Assembly: GCF_021538615.1 (NCBI RefSeq)
Contig: NZ_JAJHIZ010000002.1
Span: forward strand, 1,184,322 to 1,248,321
Direction: 5' to 3'
From: Niabella agricola
Lineage (GTDB): Bacteria; Bacteroidota; Bacteroidia; Chitinophagales; Chitinophagaceae
Length of the DNA stretch: 64,000 bases
The translations under genes and the position numbers were made by a program. Below, one piece after another: positions 19,993 to 29,646 of this stretch (within the stretch, counting starts at the first letter, position 1; every line of letters starts with the position of its first letter). The notes below the pieces were generated by a model. It was given only the letters and a program-made list of their open reading frames with translations. It was not told the DNA's origin and did not search any database.

Positions 19993-22614
19993 TTATGGTA
20001 CAGTGATTGTTTGCTGCACAAAATCGGATGTGCCTGCGAGTGATGGCACCGGCTGCCCTCCGCCCACACTAATGGTTAACCGGCCGGAAGGTGTGTACCG
20101 GTTGCCCGTTTCGCTGATCAGTTCCAGGTCTTCCGGTTTCACCAGGAATTTCACTTCCGCGGTTGCACCCTTTTTCAAGGAAATCCGCTGAAAACCTTTC
20201 AGCGCCCTTAAGGGCGCTTTGCCTTTTATGCCGGCATAGGACAGGTACAGCTGCACCACTTCATCTCCGTCCCGGCTTCCGGTATTGGTTACCCAAACCG
20301 AAACCGGAACCTGTTTTCCTTTTGCTATACCGGCAGGTATAGTTAAACGGCTGTACTTAAAACGGGTATAGCTTAATCCCCAGCCGAATGGATATAATAC
20401 TTCTTTATTGTAATACCGGTAGGTTCGGCCGGTCATATCATATTGCTTAAAATCAGGCAGCGATGCATCGTCTTTATAAAAGGTAACCGGCAACCGGCCG
20501 GAGGGGTTATAATCGCCAAACAGTACATCTGCGATGGCTGTGCCGGCGCTTTGCCCGCCATACCAGGCGTTCAGGACGGCCGGGAGTTCTTTTTGTTCCC
20601 AGGGAATGGCAATGGCGCTGCCGGTAAGCATCACAAAGACCACCGGTTTGCCGGTTGCCTTTAACTGTTTCAACAGTTCTGTCTGCACTTCGGGCAACAT
20701 AATGGACGTACGGTCGCCACCGCTGAATCCTTTTGCATTTACCCACATTTGCTCTCCTTCCAGTTCCGGCGAAATACCGCCTGCATAGATGATCGCATCT
20801 GCCGATGCTACGCTAGCCGCAATGGACTGCATGTTTGCTTTTTTATAGGTTCCTTTTTGCAGCCGTATAAAGGCTCCGTCTTCATGCTGACGGTATTCCA
20901 GCATGATGTTGTATGTTTGATCCTTTTGCACCTTCCATTTTAAATTCCGTACTCCCAGGTTGCCATTCCATGCGTTGACCACCAGGCTATCATTAATAAA
21001 TAACCGGTAGCCATCGTCTCCTTCCATCTGAAACTGTAAAACACTATCGGCAGTTGCCCTAAAGCTGGTTTTATACCGTGCAGAATAATGGTCGGAGGCT
21101 ACACCGGGTGCCGGTGGCTGTCCCTGGGGGAAAAACCGGTTAATGCTTGCTAATTGCGTGGTATAAACAGGTGTGCCCTCCAGTGCTTCGTTGTTGAAAT
21201 ATTGTATGTAGAAACCGGGCTGCTCTTTATAACTATAGAAATTGGCGTCGTTGGTATCAGGCGCAAACAAGGTATCGGTGGTGTAACTGATCCCTGGCTG
21301 GTAGGTTACCAGCACTTCCGGGCCCAGTTTTTCCTTAATGCCTTCCAATATAGAAACAATGCGGCTCGGGAAGCCATTATAGTTTCCCAGTAAGGCAATC
21401 CGGTTATCCGCATTGGGTCCTATGACCGCCACCTGTTTTAATTTTTTACTAAGGGGCAGTATCCCAGTATTCTTTAACAGTACGATTGATTCCCTTGCCA
21501 TTTTTAAGGACAGGGCTTTGTGCTCCGGTGCCTCGAGAGTACGCATGGGTAATTGGCCGTAGGGAACTTTATCCGCGGGATCAAACATCCCCAACCGGTA
21601 GCGGATGGTAAATAACCGTCTTATGGAATTGTCAATTTGCTTTTCCGCAATCAGCCCGGTTTTTACGGCGTCTACCAGCGACCGGTACACGCTATTCCCA
21701 CATTCTACATCGGTACCATGCATTACGGCATCTGCTGATGCGTCTGCATTTGTTTTATGGGTTTTATGTCGCTTTACAAAATCATCGATCCCGCCGCAAT
21801 CGCTGGTTACATAACCGGTAAAATGCCATTGATTGCGAAGAATATCGCTCATCAGCAGGTCGCTGCCACAACAGGGTTGTTTGTATACGGCGTTATACGC
21901 ACACATCACACCGGCTACCCTGGCATTGACCACCAGTTCTTTAAACGCAGGCAGGTAGGTATCCCAAAGGTCATAGGGCGTTGGATTAAAATTATCGGTA
22001 TGCCGCGATTCTTCGGGGCCGCTGTGCACCGCATAATGCTTGGCACAGGCTGCTGCCAGGAGGTATTTTGGATCATTGCCTTGTAAACCGCGGACAAACG
22101 CGGCTCCCAGTTTTCCGGTCAGAAACGGGTCTTCACCATAGGTTTCCTGTCCGCGTCCCCAGCGGGGATCCCGGAAAATGTTAATATTGGGCGTCCAGTA
22201 GGTTAAGCCCTTATAGCGCTCGCCGGTTTTTCCTTCTTTAACGGCAAGGTTATGGATGGCCCTGCCTTCCAGCGCCGAATAAAAAGCCATCTGCTTTAAA
22301 GCGGCCGTGTCCCAGGTGGCGGCCATGCCAATGGCCTGCGGATAAACGGTTGTCTTGTAAGCCGTGCGCGCTACTCCATGCAATATCTCATTCCACCATT
22401 CGTAGGCCGGGATTCCCAAACGCGGAACCGCAGGCGCTGCATTCAGCATCTGGGCCACTTTTTCTTCCAGTGTGAGCCGGTCTACCAGGTCGCTCACCCG
22501 TTGCTCCATGGGCAGGGCGGCATTCCACATGGGATATTGTTTGTAATCCTGAGCCTGTGCTGTTGCTAAAGAGAGCACCGCAATGAGGGCGGACGCTATT
22601 TTTTTTAGTGGCAT
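19993..22614 (-). CDS. GH3 beta-glycosidase with inserted PA14 domain
   Basis: 873 residues from the ATG at 22614 (MPLKKIASALIAVLSLATAQ, signal peptide). GH3 N-terminal barrel with the nucleophile Asp in YVTSDCGGIDDF (about residue 272), then an alpha/beta sandwich interrupted by a PA14 domain (about 455-590, PGFYIQYFNNEALEGTP) and a fibronectin III-like C-terminus. The putative acid/base Glu is in SPELEGEQMW. The TSDCGG signature is common in the beta-xylosidase and beta-glucosidase branch with PA14 inserts, where the insert restricts the pocket to exo action. Specificity is not resolved. It lies 79 bp downstream of the P1 gene and 54 bp upstream of the six-hairpin gene. Confidence 0.93.
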   Translation of the reverse strand: MPLKKIASALIAVLSLATAQAQDYKQYPMWNAALPMEQRVSDLVDRLTLEEKVAQMLNAAPAVPRLGIPAYEWWNEILHGVARTAYKTTVYPQAIGMAATWDTAALKQMAFYSALEGRAIHNLAVKEGKTGERYKGLTYWTPNINIFRDPRWGRGQETYGEDPFLTGKLGAAFVRGLQGNDPKYLLAAACAKHYAVHSGPEESRHTDNFNPTPYDLWDTYLPAFKELVVNARVAGVMCAYNAVYKQPCCGSDLLMSDILRNQWHFTGYVTSDCGGIDDFVKRHKTHKTNADASADAVMHGTDVECGNSVYRSLVDAVKTGLIAEKQIDNSIRRLFTIRYRLGMFDPADKVPYGQLPMRTLEAPEHKALSLKMARESIVLLKNTGILPLSKKLKQVAVIGPNADNRIALLGNYNGFPSRIVSILEGIKEKLGPEVLVTYQPGISYTTDTLFAPDTNDANFYSYKEQPGFYIQYFNNEALEGTPVYTTQLASINRFFPQGQPPAPGVASDHYSARYKTSFRATADSVLQFQMEGDDGYRLFINDSLVVNAWNGNLGVRNLKWKVQKDQTYNIMLEYRQHEDGAFIRLQKGTYKKANMQSIAASVASADAIIYAGGISPELEGEQMWVNAKGFSGGDRTSIMLPEVQTELLKQLKATGKPVVFVMLTGSAIAIPWEQKELPAVLNAWYGGQSAGTAIADVLFGDYNPSGRLPVTFYKDDASLPDFKQYDMTGRTYRYYNKEVLYPFGWGLSYTRFKYSRLTIPAGIAKGKQVPVSVWVTNTGSRDGDEVVQLYLSYAGIKGKAPLRALKGFQRISLKKGATAEVKFLVKPEDLELISETGNRYTPSGRLTISVGGGQPVPSLAGTSDFVQQTITVP

Positions 22615-22693
22615 TTTTGTAGTTACAGGCTTAGAAGACGGGGCGACACGGTGGACACCGGATATAAGGATGGAATTTACCATATTCTATGTT

Positions 22694-25348
22694 TTAGATC
22701 TTTTCGGGTTTGCCGACTACAGGAACTACCAGTTCCATCTTCACCTTGTCGTTACCGGAACCGAGCGCGCTTATTTTAAAAGGACCCGGGCCTTTGCCGA
22801 TCTTCAGCTGCTTATCCGCCGAAATCAATTCTACCAATTTACGTCCCCGGTCTGCTATATAAAACTGTCCGCTCTTATAAATGATGTGCTGTCCCGCGGA
22901 AAGCGTTTTATTTACCACCAGTTCTTCTCCCCCGGGTGTTGCAATCTTTAATCCCTCAACAGTCACTTCTTTTGGCATGTTCATTTTAATGGAAAATTCC
23001 AGCGGCTGCGTGTCAAATATATTTTGCAGTATTATCCTAACGCCCGTTGCCGAATAGCTTATATTCAGAAAACGGTTCTCCTTTACAGAGTACAAGAGGA
23101 AGGTTCGTATACCGGTTTGCTCAAGGTGGAATTTATAGTCCAGGTCTTTCAGTTGCTCTTTGAGTGCTTTTGTAAATACACCAGCCGCCCGGGCATTTTC
23201 CCAAACCCGGTAACCGTTAAAGATAGCAGTCTTTTCTGCACTGGCTTCTACCGTTTGCTGGCTTAACCCCAACATGTAGGTGGCATCCCAACCGATCGAT
23301 TTGGCCTGCAGGTTCTCCGCATCATAAAGGCTCCAGTCTGCCTGGTAGTTCTGTATGCCGAAGGTTGCCGGGAAATAGCTGCTTTCAAACACATACCGCA
23401 TATCTTTCCCTTCAATCCCCCATTTGTTTAACACCGGGCTGAACATATGATCGCCTCCGCCCACATTGCACACACTCATATAATGCCAGGTCCCTTCCTG
23501 TATGGCGCTGCCCATTACCCTGAGGTACTGCCCGCCATTTTGCCGATAGCTGTTAAACAGTCCGCGAAAGAAGCGCTTAAAGGAATACTGGCCATGTCCC
23601 TGGTACATGCAGCTTTCCAGCCCGTCGAAGTCGATATAGTCCATGCCCCCATCTGCCAGCCATTTGCCATAGAAAGCGGCATACGCATCCTGCAGGTTCA
23701 TGTCAGGCGCAAAGCCACGGTAACAATTGGGCTGCAATTTTACAATGGTGGTACCGGCTTTATAGCTGCCGCGGGCAGTATGGTGAAACCCTCTTTTGAC
23801 CTTCAAAAGGGTATACGGTGCAGTGCGGGTGATACCATCGTATTCGATCAGCTCTTTTCCTATTTTTAAGACATTGGTATGATTGCCCTCCCAGCCTCCG
23901 AATTCATTAAAATATGCCGTATCCGCTACGGTGATGATGGTATCGTCCGGACTGATATCTTTCGTAATTACCGTACGCTGCATAATAGCCAGACTATCGC
24001 TGGGTACGGGTGTCACATCTGTATTTCGTCCAGGCTGCAGGAATTCGCAAAGGGTATGCAGCCCGTAACGGATGCCCTGCTGCTGCATCATTTTTCCAAA
24101 TTGTGCAACAGGAATATCCCTTTTTCCATTCAGGGTGATCCGTTTTCCGTCCCAGGGTTGTAACCGGTCCGGGTAATACTCGCCCAGCCCTTCATCCTGC
24201 ACGCTGGTGATCTTTAGCTGCTGCGCGTAGGAAGCCAAACTATCGTGCGGCCCCCACCAGGCCATATCCGGCCGGTAGGCTGCGGGGTCTTTGATCCATT
24301 TGCCTTCGATCATCGGGTGCGGCAGCCCTTCGGCAAGCACTACCTGTTCAATGGTGGCTAAGCCCAACCCATCCGGACAGGCATACAGTGCTATAGCAGA
24401 ACCGATATAATCCGCATTGGTAGGTGTTACCAACTGGTAACGGGCTGAATTAGCTTTACCATCAATGTTATCCGGGTAATACGGAAAACGGATCATCTGC
24501 TCCTTATTGCGATTGCGGGAATGCATACAGATGCTGGAGCCAAAAGCCGGCTCCAGCCGTGCGCCATTGCCATAATTCATCCTGAAATATTCCTCCGGCT
24601 GCGAATAGAACGCCACATCACTGATCCCGTCTCCGCCGATGCTGAAGATTTGCCCTTCTTTTAAATGCGGAGGAAGCGGATATTTTTTGGGATCAGGGGA
24701 ATGAATGTAATAGTACATAAAGGACATATCGCCTTCGGTGGGTGGTCCGCTGGTAGTATTGTCATCCAGTCCCAATACGCCAATGGCAAAATCATCATCG
24801 CGCACCACACCGATCAGGTCGCCTATTTTTTTTGAAATTGTTGTTTTATAGGGGCCCCATACAATATTATCGATCTGATCTCTTTGTGTGAGCTTCAATA
24901 ATTTAAATTTCAGATATACCGGTTGCTGTTCCAATAACAGGGTGGCTACAGAACCATTGGGATAAGACAGCTCCAGCTGCTTTGCCTGATTCATTTTTGC
25001 AGCCACGGGCAATAGATACCTTTTATTGCTGTACAGGCTCATTAATGCGGATGGCTGATTTCCCGGACAATATTCCCTGCCCGAGCGATTGCTCTTTATA
25101 GATGCGATCCATCCTTTTTGGTTGATCGTAATGGTTGCATACTGTGTTTTCAGGCGGATCTGTTGGGCCGTGGCGGGGGCCGCAAACAACCAAACCGTCA
25201 ACAATGCCAGCACCGCCGGCCTCTTTACTTTTGTACTGGCTTCACCGGTATCCGGTGCCGCTTTCGTTTTTGGCCGTACCTGGAGGATGAGCGATTTTTC
25301 ACCCTTTCCATTTAAAAAACAACAGTCAATGTATCGTTTCATTTTCAA
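22694..25348 (-). CDS. P1: large secreted protein of an unrecognised family, probable glycosidase (paralogue of 41984-44263 and 44411-46816)
   Basis: 884 residues; I do not recognise the family. The N-terminus is odd: about 40 polar residues precede the hydrophobic stretch PAVLALLTVWLFAAPATA, and no better ATG exists, so either an unusually long n-region is used or a non-ATG start. Likely layout: beta-sandwich (about 65-340), the linker motif EGLPHPMIEGKWIKDPAAYR, a barrel-like region (about 345-730) and a C-terminal beta-sandwich with VTVEGLKIATPGGEE. Between the motif VTPVPSDSLA and NLQDAY lies an insert with KIGKELIEYDG and VKRGFHHTARGSYKAG, a beta-rich domain type. A candidate catalytic loop is YIDFDGLESCMYQGHGQY, shared with both paralogues. 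It is first in the nine-gene cluster, which supports a role on the same glycan. Confidence 0.8.
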   Translation of the reverse strand: MKMKRYIDCCFLNGKGEKSLILQVRPKTKAAPDTGEASTKVKRPAVLALLTVWLFAAPATAQQIRLKTQYATITINQKGWIASIKSNRSGREYCPGNQPSALMSLYSNKRYLLPVAAKMNQAKQLELSYPNGSVATLLLEQQPVYLKFKLLKLTQRDQIDNIVWGPYKTTISKKIGDLIGVVRDDDFAIGVLGLDDNTTSGPPTEGDMSFMYYYIHSPDPKKYPLPPHLKEGQIFSIGGDGISDVAFYSQPEEYFRMNYGNGARLEPAFGSSICMHSRNRNKEQMIRFPYYPDNIDGKANSARYQLVTPTNADYIGSAIALYACPDGLGLATIEQVVLAEGLPHPMIEGKWIKDPAAYRPDMAWWGPHDSLASYAQQLKITSVQDEGLGEYYPDRLQPWDGKRITLNGKRDIPVAQFGKMMQQQGIRYGLHTLCEFLQPGRNTDVTPVPSDSLAIMQRTVITKDISPDDTIITVADTAYFNEFGGWEGNHTNVLKIGKELIEYDGITRTAPYTLLKVKRGFHHTARGSYKAGTTIVKLQPNCYRGFAPDMNLQDAYAAFYGKWLADGGMDYIDFDGLESCMYQGHGQYSFKRFFRGLFNSYRQNGGQYLRVMGSAIQEGTWHYMSVCNVGGGDHMFSPVLNKWGIEGKDMRYVFESSYFPATFGIQNYQADWSLYDAENLQAKSIGWDATYMLGLSQQTVEASAEKTAIFNGYRVWENARAAGVFTKALKEQLKDLDYKFHLEQTGIRTFLLYSVKENRFLNISYSATGVRIILQNIFDTQPLEFSIKMNMPKEVTVEGLKIATPGGEELVVNKTLSAGQHIIYKSGQFYIADRGRKLVELISADKQLKIGKGPGPFKISALGSGNDKVKMELVVPVVGKPEKI

Positions 25349-26033
25349 TATCTTATACTATTCAGATTCCATATAAAATTCAACTGTACACAGGTTTGCA
25401 TCCGGTCGGTAAAATTATCTCATCCTGATTCATTAAGCCTGCACTGAATTGATAAAGACCGATACTTTTTTAACTCCTGCCGGCTTTGCAGCCTGTTATT
25501 ATGAACAGCGCCTTTTTTGTTTTAAAGAGGTAGGCCTTTGATGCAGCTACCCCAAAAAAGAAAGCCGGCAAAATGAATTAAATCTGATTTATGGTATCCC
25601 TGTTTTTTTAAAACGCAACCCTGTGTGCCCCAGCAAACCGTATCATGTTTGCCCTGGTGAACCAGGTTCAATCAAAAAGGATGGCTCATGCGTTCATCAA
25701 TGGACATCGTTGTTATATTTCCATACCCTGTAGAGACGCCGGGGTATTAATAGCCGGTATTTCAATGCAATTATTTTAACAAGATCCACTACTATTTTTG
25801 CAAACGACCTCTATTAATGTTTTATTTTTTGCATTTTTGCAACAAGAACGATTCTCTGAATATTAAAATAGCCGATTGCCATTCCCACATTTTAACCCCA
25901 CCCCAACCAGCAGTAGCGTCTGGTTTTCAGCTGCTGTCATCAAAACAGCGATAGGCTGTACCATTTCGGGTCTGGGGATCTCTTACGCTTTTGGTACCGG
26001 TTCTGTTTCATCAAGTCAACAACATCCATCCAT
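25349..26033. other. Divergent intergenic region between P1 and the ThuA-type gene
   Basis: 685 bp without a convincing gene; a 60-residue ORF at 25876-26058 is low quality. It should carry the promoters for the leftward nine-gene cluster and the rightward multidomain lipoprotein. A TATTTTTG box at 25793-25800 on the plus strand fits the -7 element of Bacteroidota promoters, though no TTTG lies 19 bp before it. The box ends a 37-bp stretch resembling the repeat flanking the SusCD operon. Confidence 0.6.
25766..25802 (+). repeat. Weak third copy of the 37-bp regulatory-type repeat
   Basis: By eye, 26 of 37 positions match the copy at 47312-47348 without gaps, including the whole ten-base TATTTTTGCA end. 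Against the copy at 54937-54973 the match is 22 of 37. Similarity may reflect a shared promoter box more than descent. Confidence 0.4.
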
Positions 26034-29000
26034 ATGCGCCCATCTACTGCGGTTTTAAAAAAACTGTGCTATTTTGTTATGTTACTGTTGCTGTGCTCCT
26101 GTGCAGGAAAAAACAAAAAACCCAGGATACTTGTATTTAGTAAAACGGCTGGGTTTCACCATGCCTCTATTGCAAACGGAAATACAGCCCTGCAACAACT
26201 CGGCGCGACCCATAATTTTGATGTGGATACGGCAACGGATGCCGCTGTTTTTATAGACGACAGCTTAAAAAAATATGCTGCAGTTGTTTTCCTCAGTACC
26301 ACGGGAGATGTACTCAACTACCGGCAGGAAGCCGCCTTTGAACGCTATATACAGGCAGGGGGCGGCTATGTAGGTATTCATGCAGCTACCGATTGCGAAC
26401 CAGACTGGGGTTGGTATGGAAGATTAGCGGGCGCTTACTTCATGGATCACCCGGGCATAACCGATAGTTTTCCCAATGTACAGCCCGGCGTATTACTGGT
26501 AACAGACAGCACGCATATGGCTACCCGGCATCTCCCCCATGAATGGAAAAAGACGGATGAGTTTTACAACTTTAAGAAGATGAGCAAAGATGTAAAAGTA
26601 CTCCTGACCGTTGATGAAAAAAGCTACCAGGGCGGCAAGAACGGCAACCCACACCCCATTGCCTGGTACCATGAATTTGACGGAGGCCGGGCCTTCTATA
26701 CCGAACTGGGGCATACGCCGGAATCCTTTTCCGATTCATTATACCTCCGGCATATTTTAGGCGGCATTCAATATGCCATTGGCGATAACAAAAAGGTGGA
26801 TTACTCAAAGGCCACCACTCAAATGCCGCCCGATGAGGACCGGTTTTCTAAAGAGCAGCTATCACAGGGTGCGTTTTTTGAGCCCACGGAAATGACGATC
26901 CTTCCCAACCTGGATGTGCTGGTGATTCAGCGGCGCGGAGAAATTATGCTGTATAAGAACCAAACGAAGAACGTGCGCCAGGTAGGCTTTTTAAATGTTT
27001 ATTATAAAACGGATGTGCCCGGCGTGAATGCGGAAGAGGGCATGCTGGGTTTACAGAAGGACCCGGATTTTGCAAAGAACAACTGGGTCTATATTTATTA
27101 CAGTCCTGCCGACAGCGCGGTGAACCGGCTTTCCCGCTTCACGTTTAAAAATGATACGCTCGATGCGGCCACCGAAAAAGTGATCCTCGAAGTAAAATCG
27201 CAAAGGGATATCTGCTGCCATACCGGTGGCTCCATCGCGTTTGGTCCGGATGGACTACTGTATGTTTCATCCGGCGATAATTCAACACCCTTCGACGAGC
27301 CGGGTGTCCGGTTCGTAAATAACGGTTATAGCCCGATGAATGATATCCCCGGCCACCAGCAATACGATGCAGGAAGATCGAGCGGCAATACTAACGACCT
27401 TCGCGGAAAGATCCTCCGGATACGCGTAAAGCCGGATGGCAGCTATGAAATCCCCGATGGCAATCTTTTTCCGAAGGGCACGGATAAAACAAAACCTGAA
27501 ATTTATGTAATGGGCAACCGGAACCCCTACCGTATTTCTATAGACCAGAAGACCGGCTATCTCTATTGGGGCGAAGTGGGCCCGGATGCCGGTTCCGACA
27601 ATCTTAAAGAGCGAGGTCCCCGGGGTTATGATGAAGTGAACCAGGCGCGCAAGGCCGGCTTTTTCGGATGGCCGCTGTTTGTAGGCAACAATTATGCGTA
27701 TCGGCAATACGATTACAGCACGGGCAAAAGCGGCGATCATTTCGACCCCGAACATCCGGTTAACCGTTCCAGGAACAATACCGGGCTCACGCAACTGCCT
27801 CCCGCCCAACCGGCATTTATCTGGTATCCTTATGCAGCCTCCCCCGATTTCCCCCAGGTAGGCTCCGGCGGCCGAAATGCCATGGCGGGCCCTGTATACT
27901 ATACGGATCTGTTTCCCAAAGAAACCCGGCTCCCGGACTATTATAACGGCAAGCTCATCATCTATGACTGGATCCGCGGGTGGATGAAGGCGGTTACAAT
28001 GCTACCCAATGGCGATTTCGATAAGATGGAGCCCTTTGCCAGCGCTGTTAAAGTGAACTCATTGATCGATATGGAAGTGGGCCCGGATGGCCAGCTGTAC
28101 CTGCTGGAGTACGGATCTGGCTGGTTCTCCAAAAATCCCGACGCCGGCCTGGCCCGGATCCACTACAACAGCGGCAACAGGGCCCCGGCGATCCAATCCG
28201 TTAAGGTAGATAAAACAACCGGCGTACTGCCGTTTACCGTTAAAATTGCGGTAGCGGCCAAAGACCCGGACAATGACAATGTAACGTATACCTGGACCCT
28301 TGGAGACGGAACCCGTAAAGAAACCCATGCGCCGGAACTGTCCTATACCTATACCAAAGCGGGCGACTTTAAAATAACCGTTGAGGTAAAAGATGATAAA
28401 GGTGCTGTTGCTAAAAGCGATGCGGTAAGTATCTATGCCGGTAATGAAACACCGGTGGTAAATATCGCTGTTACCGGGGGAAACCGGTCCTTTTATATAC
28501 CCGGTGCGCCGCTGCACTATAAAATAACCGCAACCGACCCCAAAGACACCGCGGCCTTTGATCCGGCCAATCTCTTTGTATCTGTTGATTTCACCGAAGG
28601 GCTCGACAAAGCCGGCGCACCCATGGGCCATCAACAGGGGCAGGCAAGTGTTAGCGGAAAAAACATAATGCTGTCGCTGGATTGCAAAGCCTGTCATAAA
28701 GAAGCCGAAAAATCGGTTGGTCCATCGTTTATACAGGTAGCGGAAAAATACGGCAAAGATCCCGGTGCCGTGAACTACCTTACCGGAAAAATAATTAATG
28801 GCGGCAGCGGTGTATGGGGTGAAACGGCTATGTCGGCACATCCGACGCTTAATGAGGAAGACGTACACCAGATCATAGCCTGGATCTTGTCGTTAAACAG
28901 CGGGAATGCTGTAAAAAAATCACTGCCGGCCTCAGGCATTATCGTGCCGCCGGCTGATACAAAGCCCAACCGCGCGCTCGTTTTATCCGCAAGCTATTCA

Positions 29001-29396
29001 GATAAAGGCGGAAATCAGATCAAATCGCTGACGGGGACCAACACCCTTTTATTGAGAAGCAATATGATTCCCTTTGGTGAAACCGATAAAACAAAAGAAG
29101 GATGGTTTGTATTAAAGCAAATAGACCTGACAAATGTACACTCGATGAGCATTGCCTACGACCGGCAGGAAAGTCCGGGAAAAACGTCCGTGCTGGAAGT
29201 GCGGCTGGATGCGGCCAATGGGCCATTATTGGGCAGCAAACCCATGCCCGCCGTTGCAAAAGAAGCAAAAGAAGCGGTGGCATCGATTCCCGTTAAAGGA
29301 ATCAGCGATGGACAATTTCATACCCTGTATTTTATTTACAGAACAGAAGATCAGATTCATGACAATATGAAGTGGGTACAATTCAACGGGAAATAA
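26034..29396 (+). CDS. Multidomain lipoprotein: ThuA-like, PQQ-type sugar dehydrogenase propeller, PKD, cytochrome c, CBM6-like
   Basis: 1120 residues, lipobox LLCSCAG near residue 22, so surface or periplasmic lipid-anchored. Domains in order: ThuA-like fold (about 30-245, VGIHAATDCEPDWGWYGRL), glucose/sorbosone dehydrogenase propeller (about 280-705, EEGMLGLQKDP, HTGGSIAFGPDGLLYVSSGD, RGKILRIR, MGNRNPYRI), PKD (about 715-805, YTWTLGDGTRKET), one cytochrome c domain with heme motif CKACH (about 880-955) and a CBM6-like domain (about 990-1118). The likely role is sugar oxidation with electrons passed to the heme. This fusion is known in Bacteroidota and Planctomycetes genomes but poorly studied. 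It is transcribed alone, divergent from the glycosidase cluster. Confidence 0.93.
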   Translation: MRPSTAVLKKLCYFVMLLLLCSCAGKNKKPRILVFSKTAGFHHASIANGNTALQQLGATHNFDVDTATDAAVFIDDSLKKYAAVVFLSTTGDVLNYRQEAAFERYIQAGGGYVGIHAATDCEPDWGWYGRLAGAYFMDHPGITDSFPNVQPGVLLVTDSTHMATRHLPHEWKKTDEFYNFKKMSKDVKVLLTVDEKSYQGGKNGNPHPIAWYHEFDGGRAFYTELGHTPESFSDSLYLRHILGGIQYAIGDNKKVDYSKATTQMPPDEDRFSKEQLSQGAFFEPTEMTILPNLDVLVIQRRGEIMLYKNQTKNVRQVGFLNVYYKTDVPGVNAEEGMLGLQKDPDFAKNNWVYIYYSPADSAVNRLSRFTFKNDTLDAATEKVILEVKSQRDICCHTGGSIAFGPDGLLYVSSGDNSTPFDEPGVRFVNNGYSPMNDIPGHQQYDAGRSSGNTNDLRGKILRIRVKPDGSYEIPDGNLFPKGTDKTKPEIYVMGNRNPYRISIDQKTGYLYWGEVGPDAGSDNLKERGPRGYDEVNQARKAGFFGWPLFVGNNYAYRQYDYSTGKSGDHFDPEHPVNRSRNNTGLTQLPPAQPAFIWYPYAASPDFPQVGSGGRNAMAGPVYYTDLFPKETRLPDYYNGKLIIYDWIRGWMKAVTMLPNGDFDKMEPFASAVKVNSLIDMEVGPDGQLYLLEYGSGWFSKNPDAGLARIHYNSGNRAPAIQSVKVDKTTGVLPFTVKIAVAAKDPDNDNVTYTWTLGDGTRKETHAPELSYTYTKAGDFKITVEVKDDKGAVAKSDAVSIYAGNETPVVNIAVTGGNRSFYIPGAPLHYKITATDPKDTAAFDPANLFVSVDFTEGLDKAGAPMGHQQGQASVSGKNIMLSLDCKACHKEAEKSVGPSFIQVAEKYGKDPGAVNYLTGKIINGGSGVWGETAMSAHPTLNEEDVHQIIAWILSLNSGNAVKKSLPASGIIVPPADTKPNRALVLSASYSDKGGNQIKSLTGTNTLLLRSNMIPFGETDKTKEGWFVLKQIDLTNVHSMSIAYDRQESPGKTSVLEVRLDAANGPLLGSKPMPAVAKEAKEAVASIPVKGISDGQFHTLYFIYRTEDQIHDNMKWVQFNGK

Positions 29397-29501
29397 TACC
29401 CTGTAGAAATTTGAAAATTTGGGAATGTGAAATAAATATGCAATATCAGGTATGGAACCGGTCCAACCTTAAACATTGACCTGGGAACAAGCAGGGTGCT
29501 A

Positions 29502-29588
29502 TGAGTCTTGAATGGAGATTTGAGACCTGAGACTTGAGATCTGAAATCTGGGATCTGAATTCTCAATTCTAAAATCCGAGATCTGCTT
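29502..29588. repeat. Degenerate short-motif intergenic repeat tract
   Basis: Imperfect tandem units of the type TGAGAyyTGA / GATCTGAAATCTG fill this stretch downstream of the plus-strand lipoprotein gene. Just before it, 29467-29484 (around TTAAACATT) resembles 56022-56040, where a similar degenerate tract follows another plus-strand gene. No ORF is supported. Confidence 0.6.
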
Positions 29589-29646
29589 CAAACAGAACGC
29601 GAATGCACCCTGAGCGTTAGACGTTAAACGGATCATATCAACCGGC

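Noticed and set aside
25876..26058. 60-residue plus-strand ORF in the divergent intergenic region
   Set aside because: Low-complexity Ser/Thr/Pro-rich reading that overlaps the start of the real lipoprotein gene.
28059..28868. 269-residue minus-strand ORF opposite the ThuA-type lipoprotein
   Set aside because: It lies fully antisense to a clear multidomain gene and is rich in unlikely residue runs; it is a reading-frame shadow.
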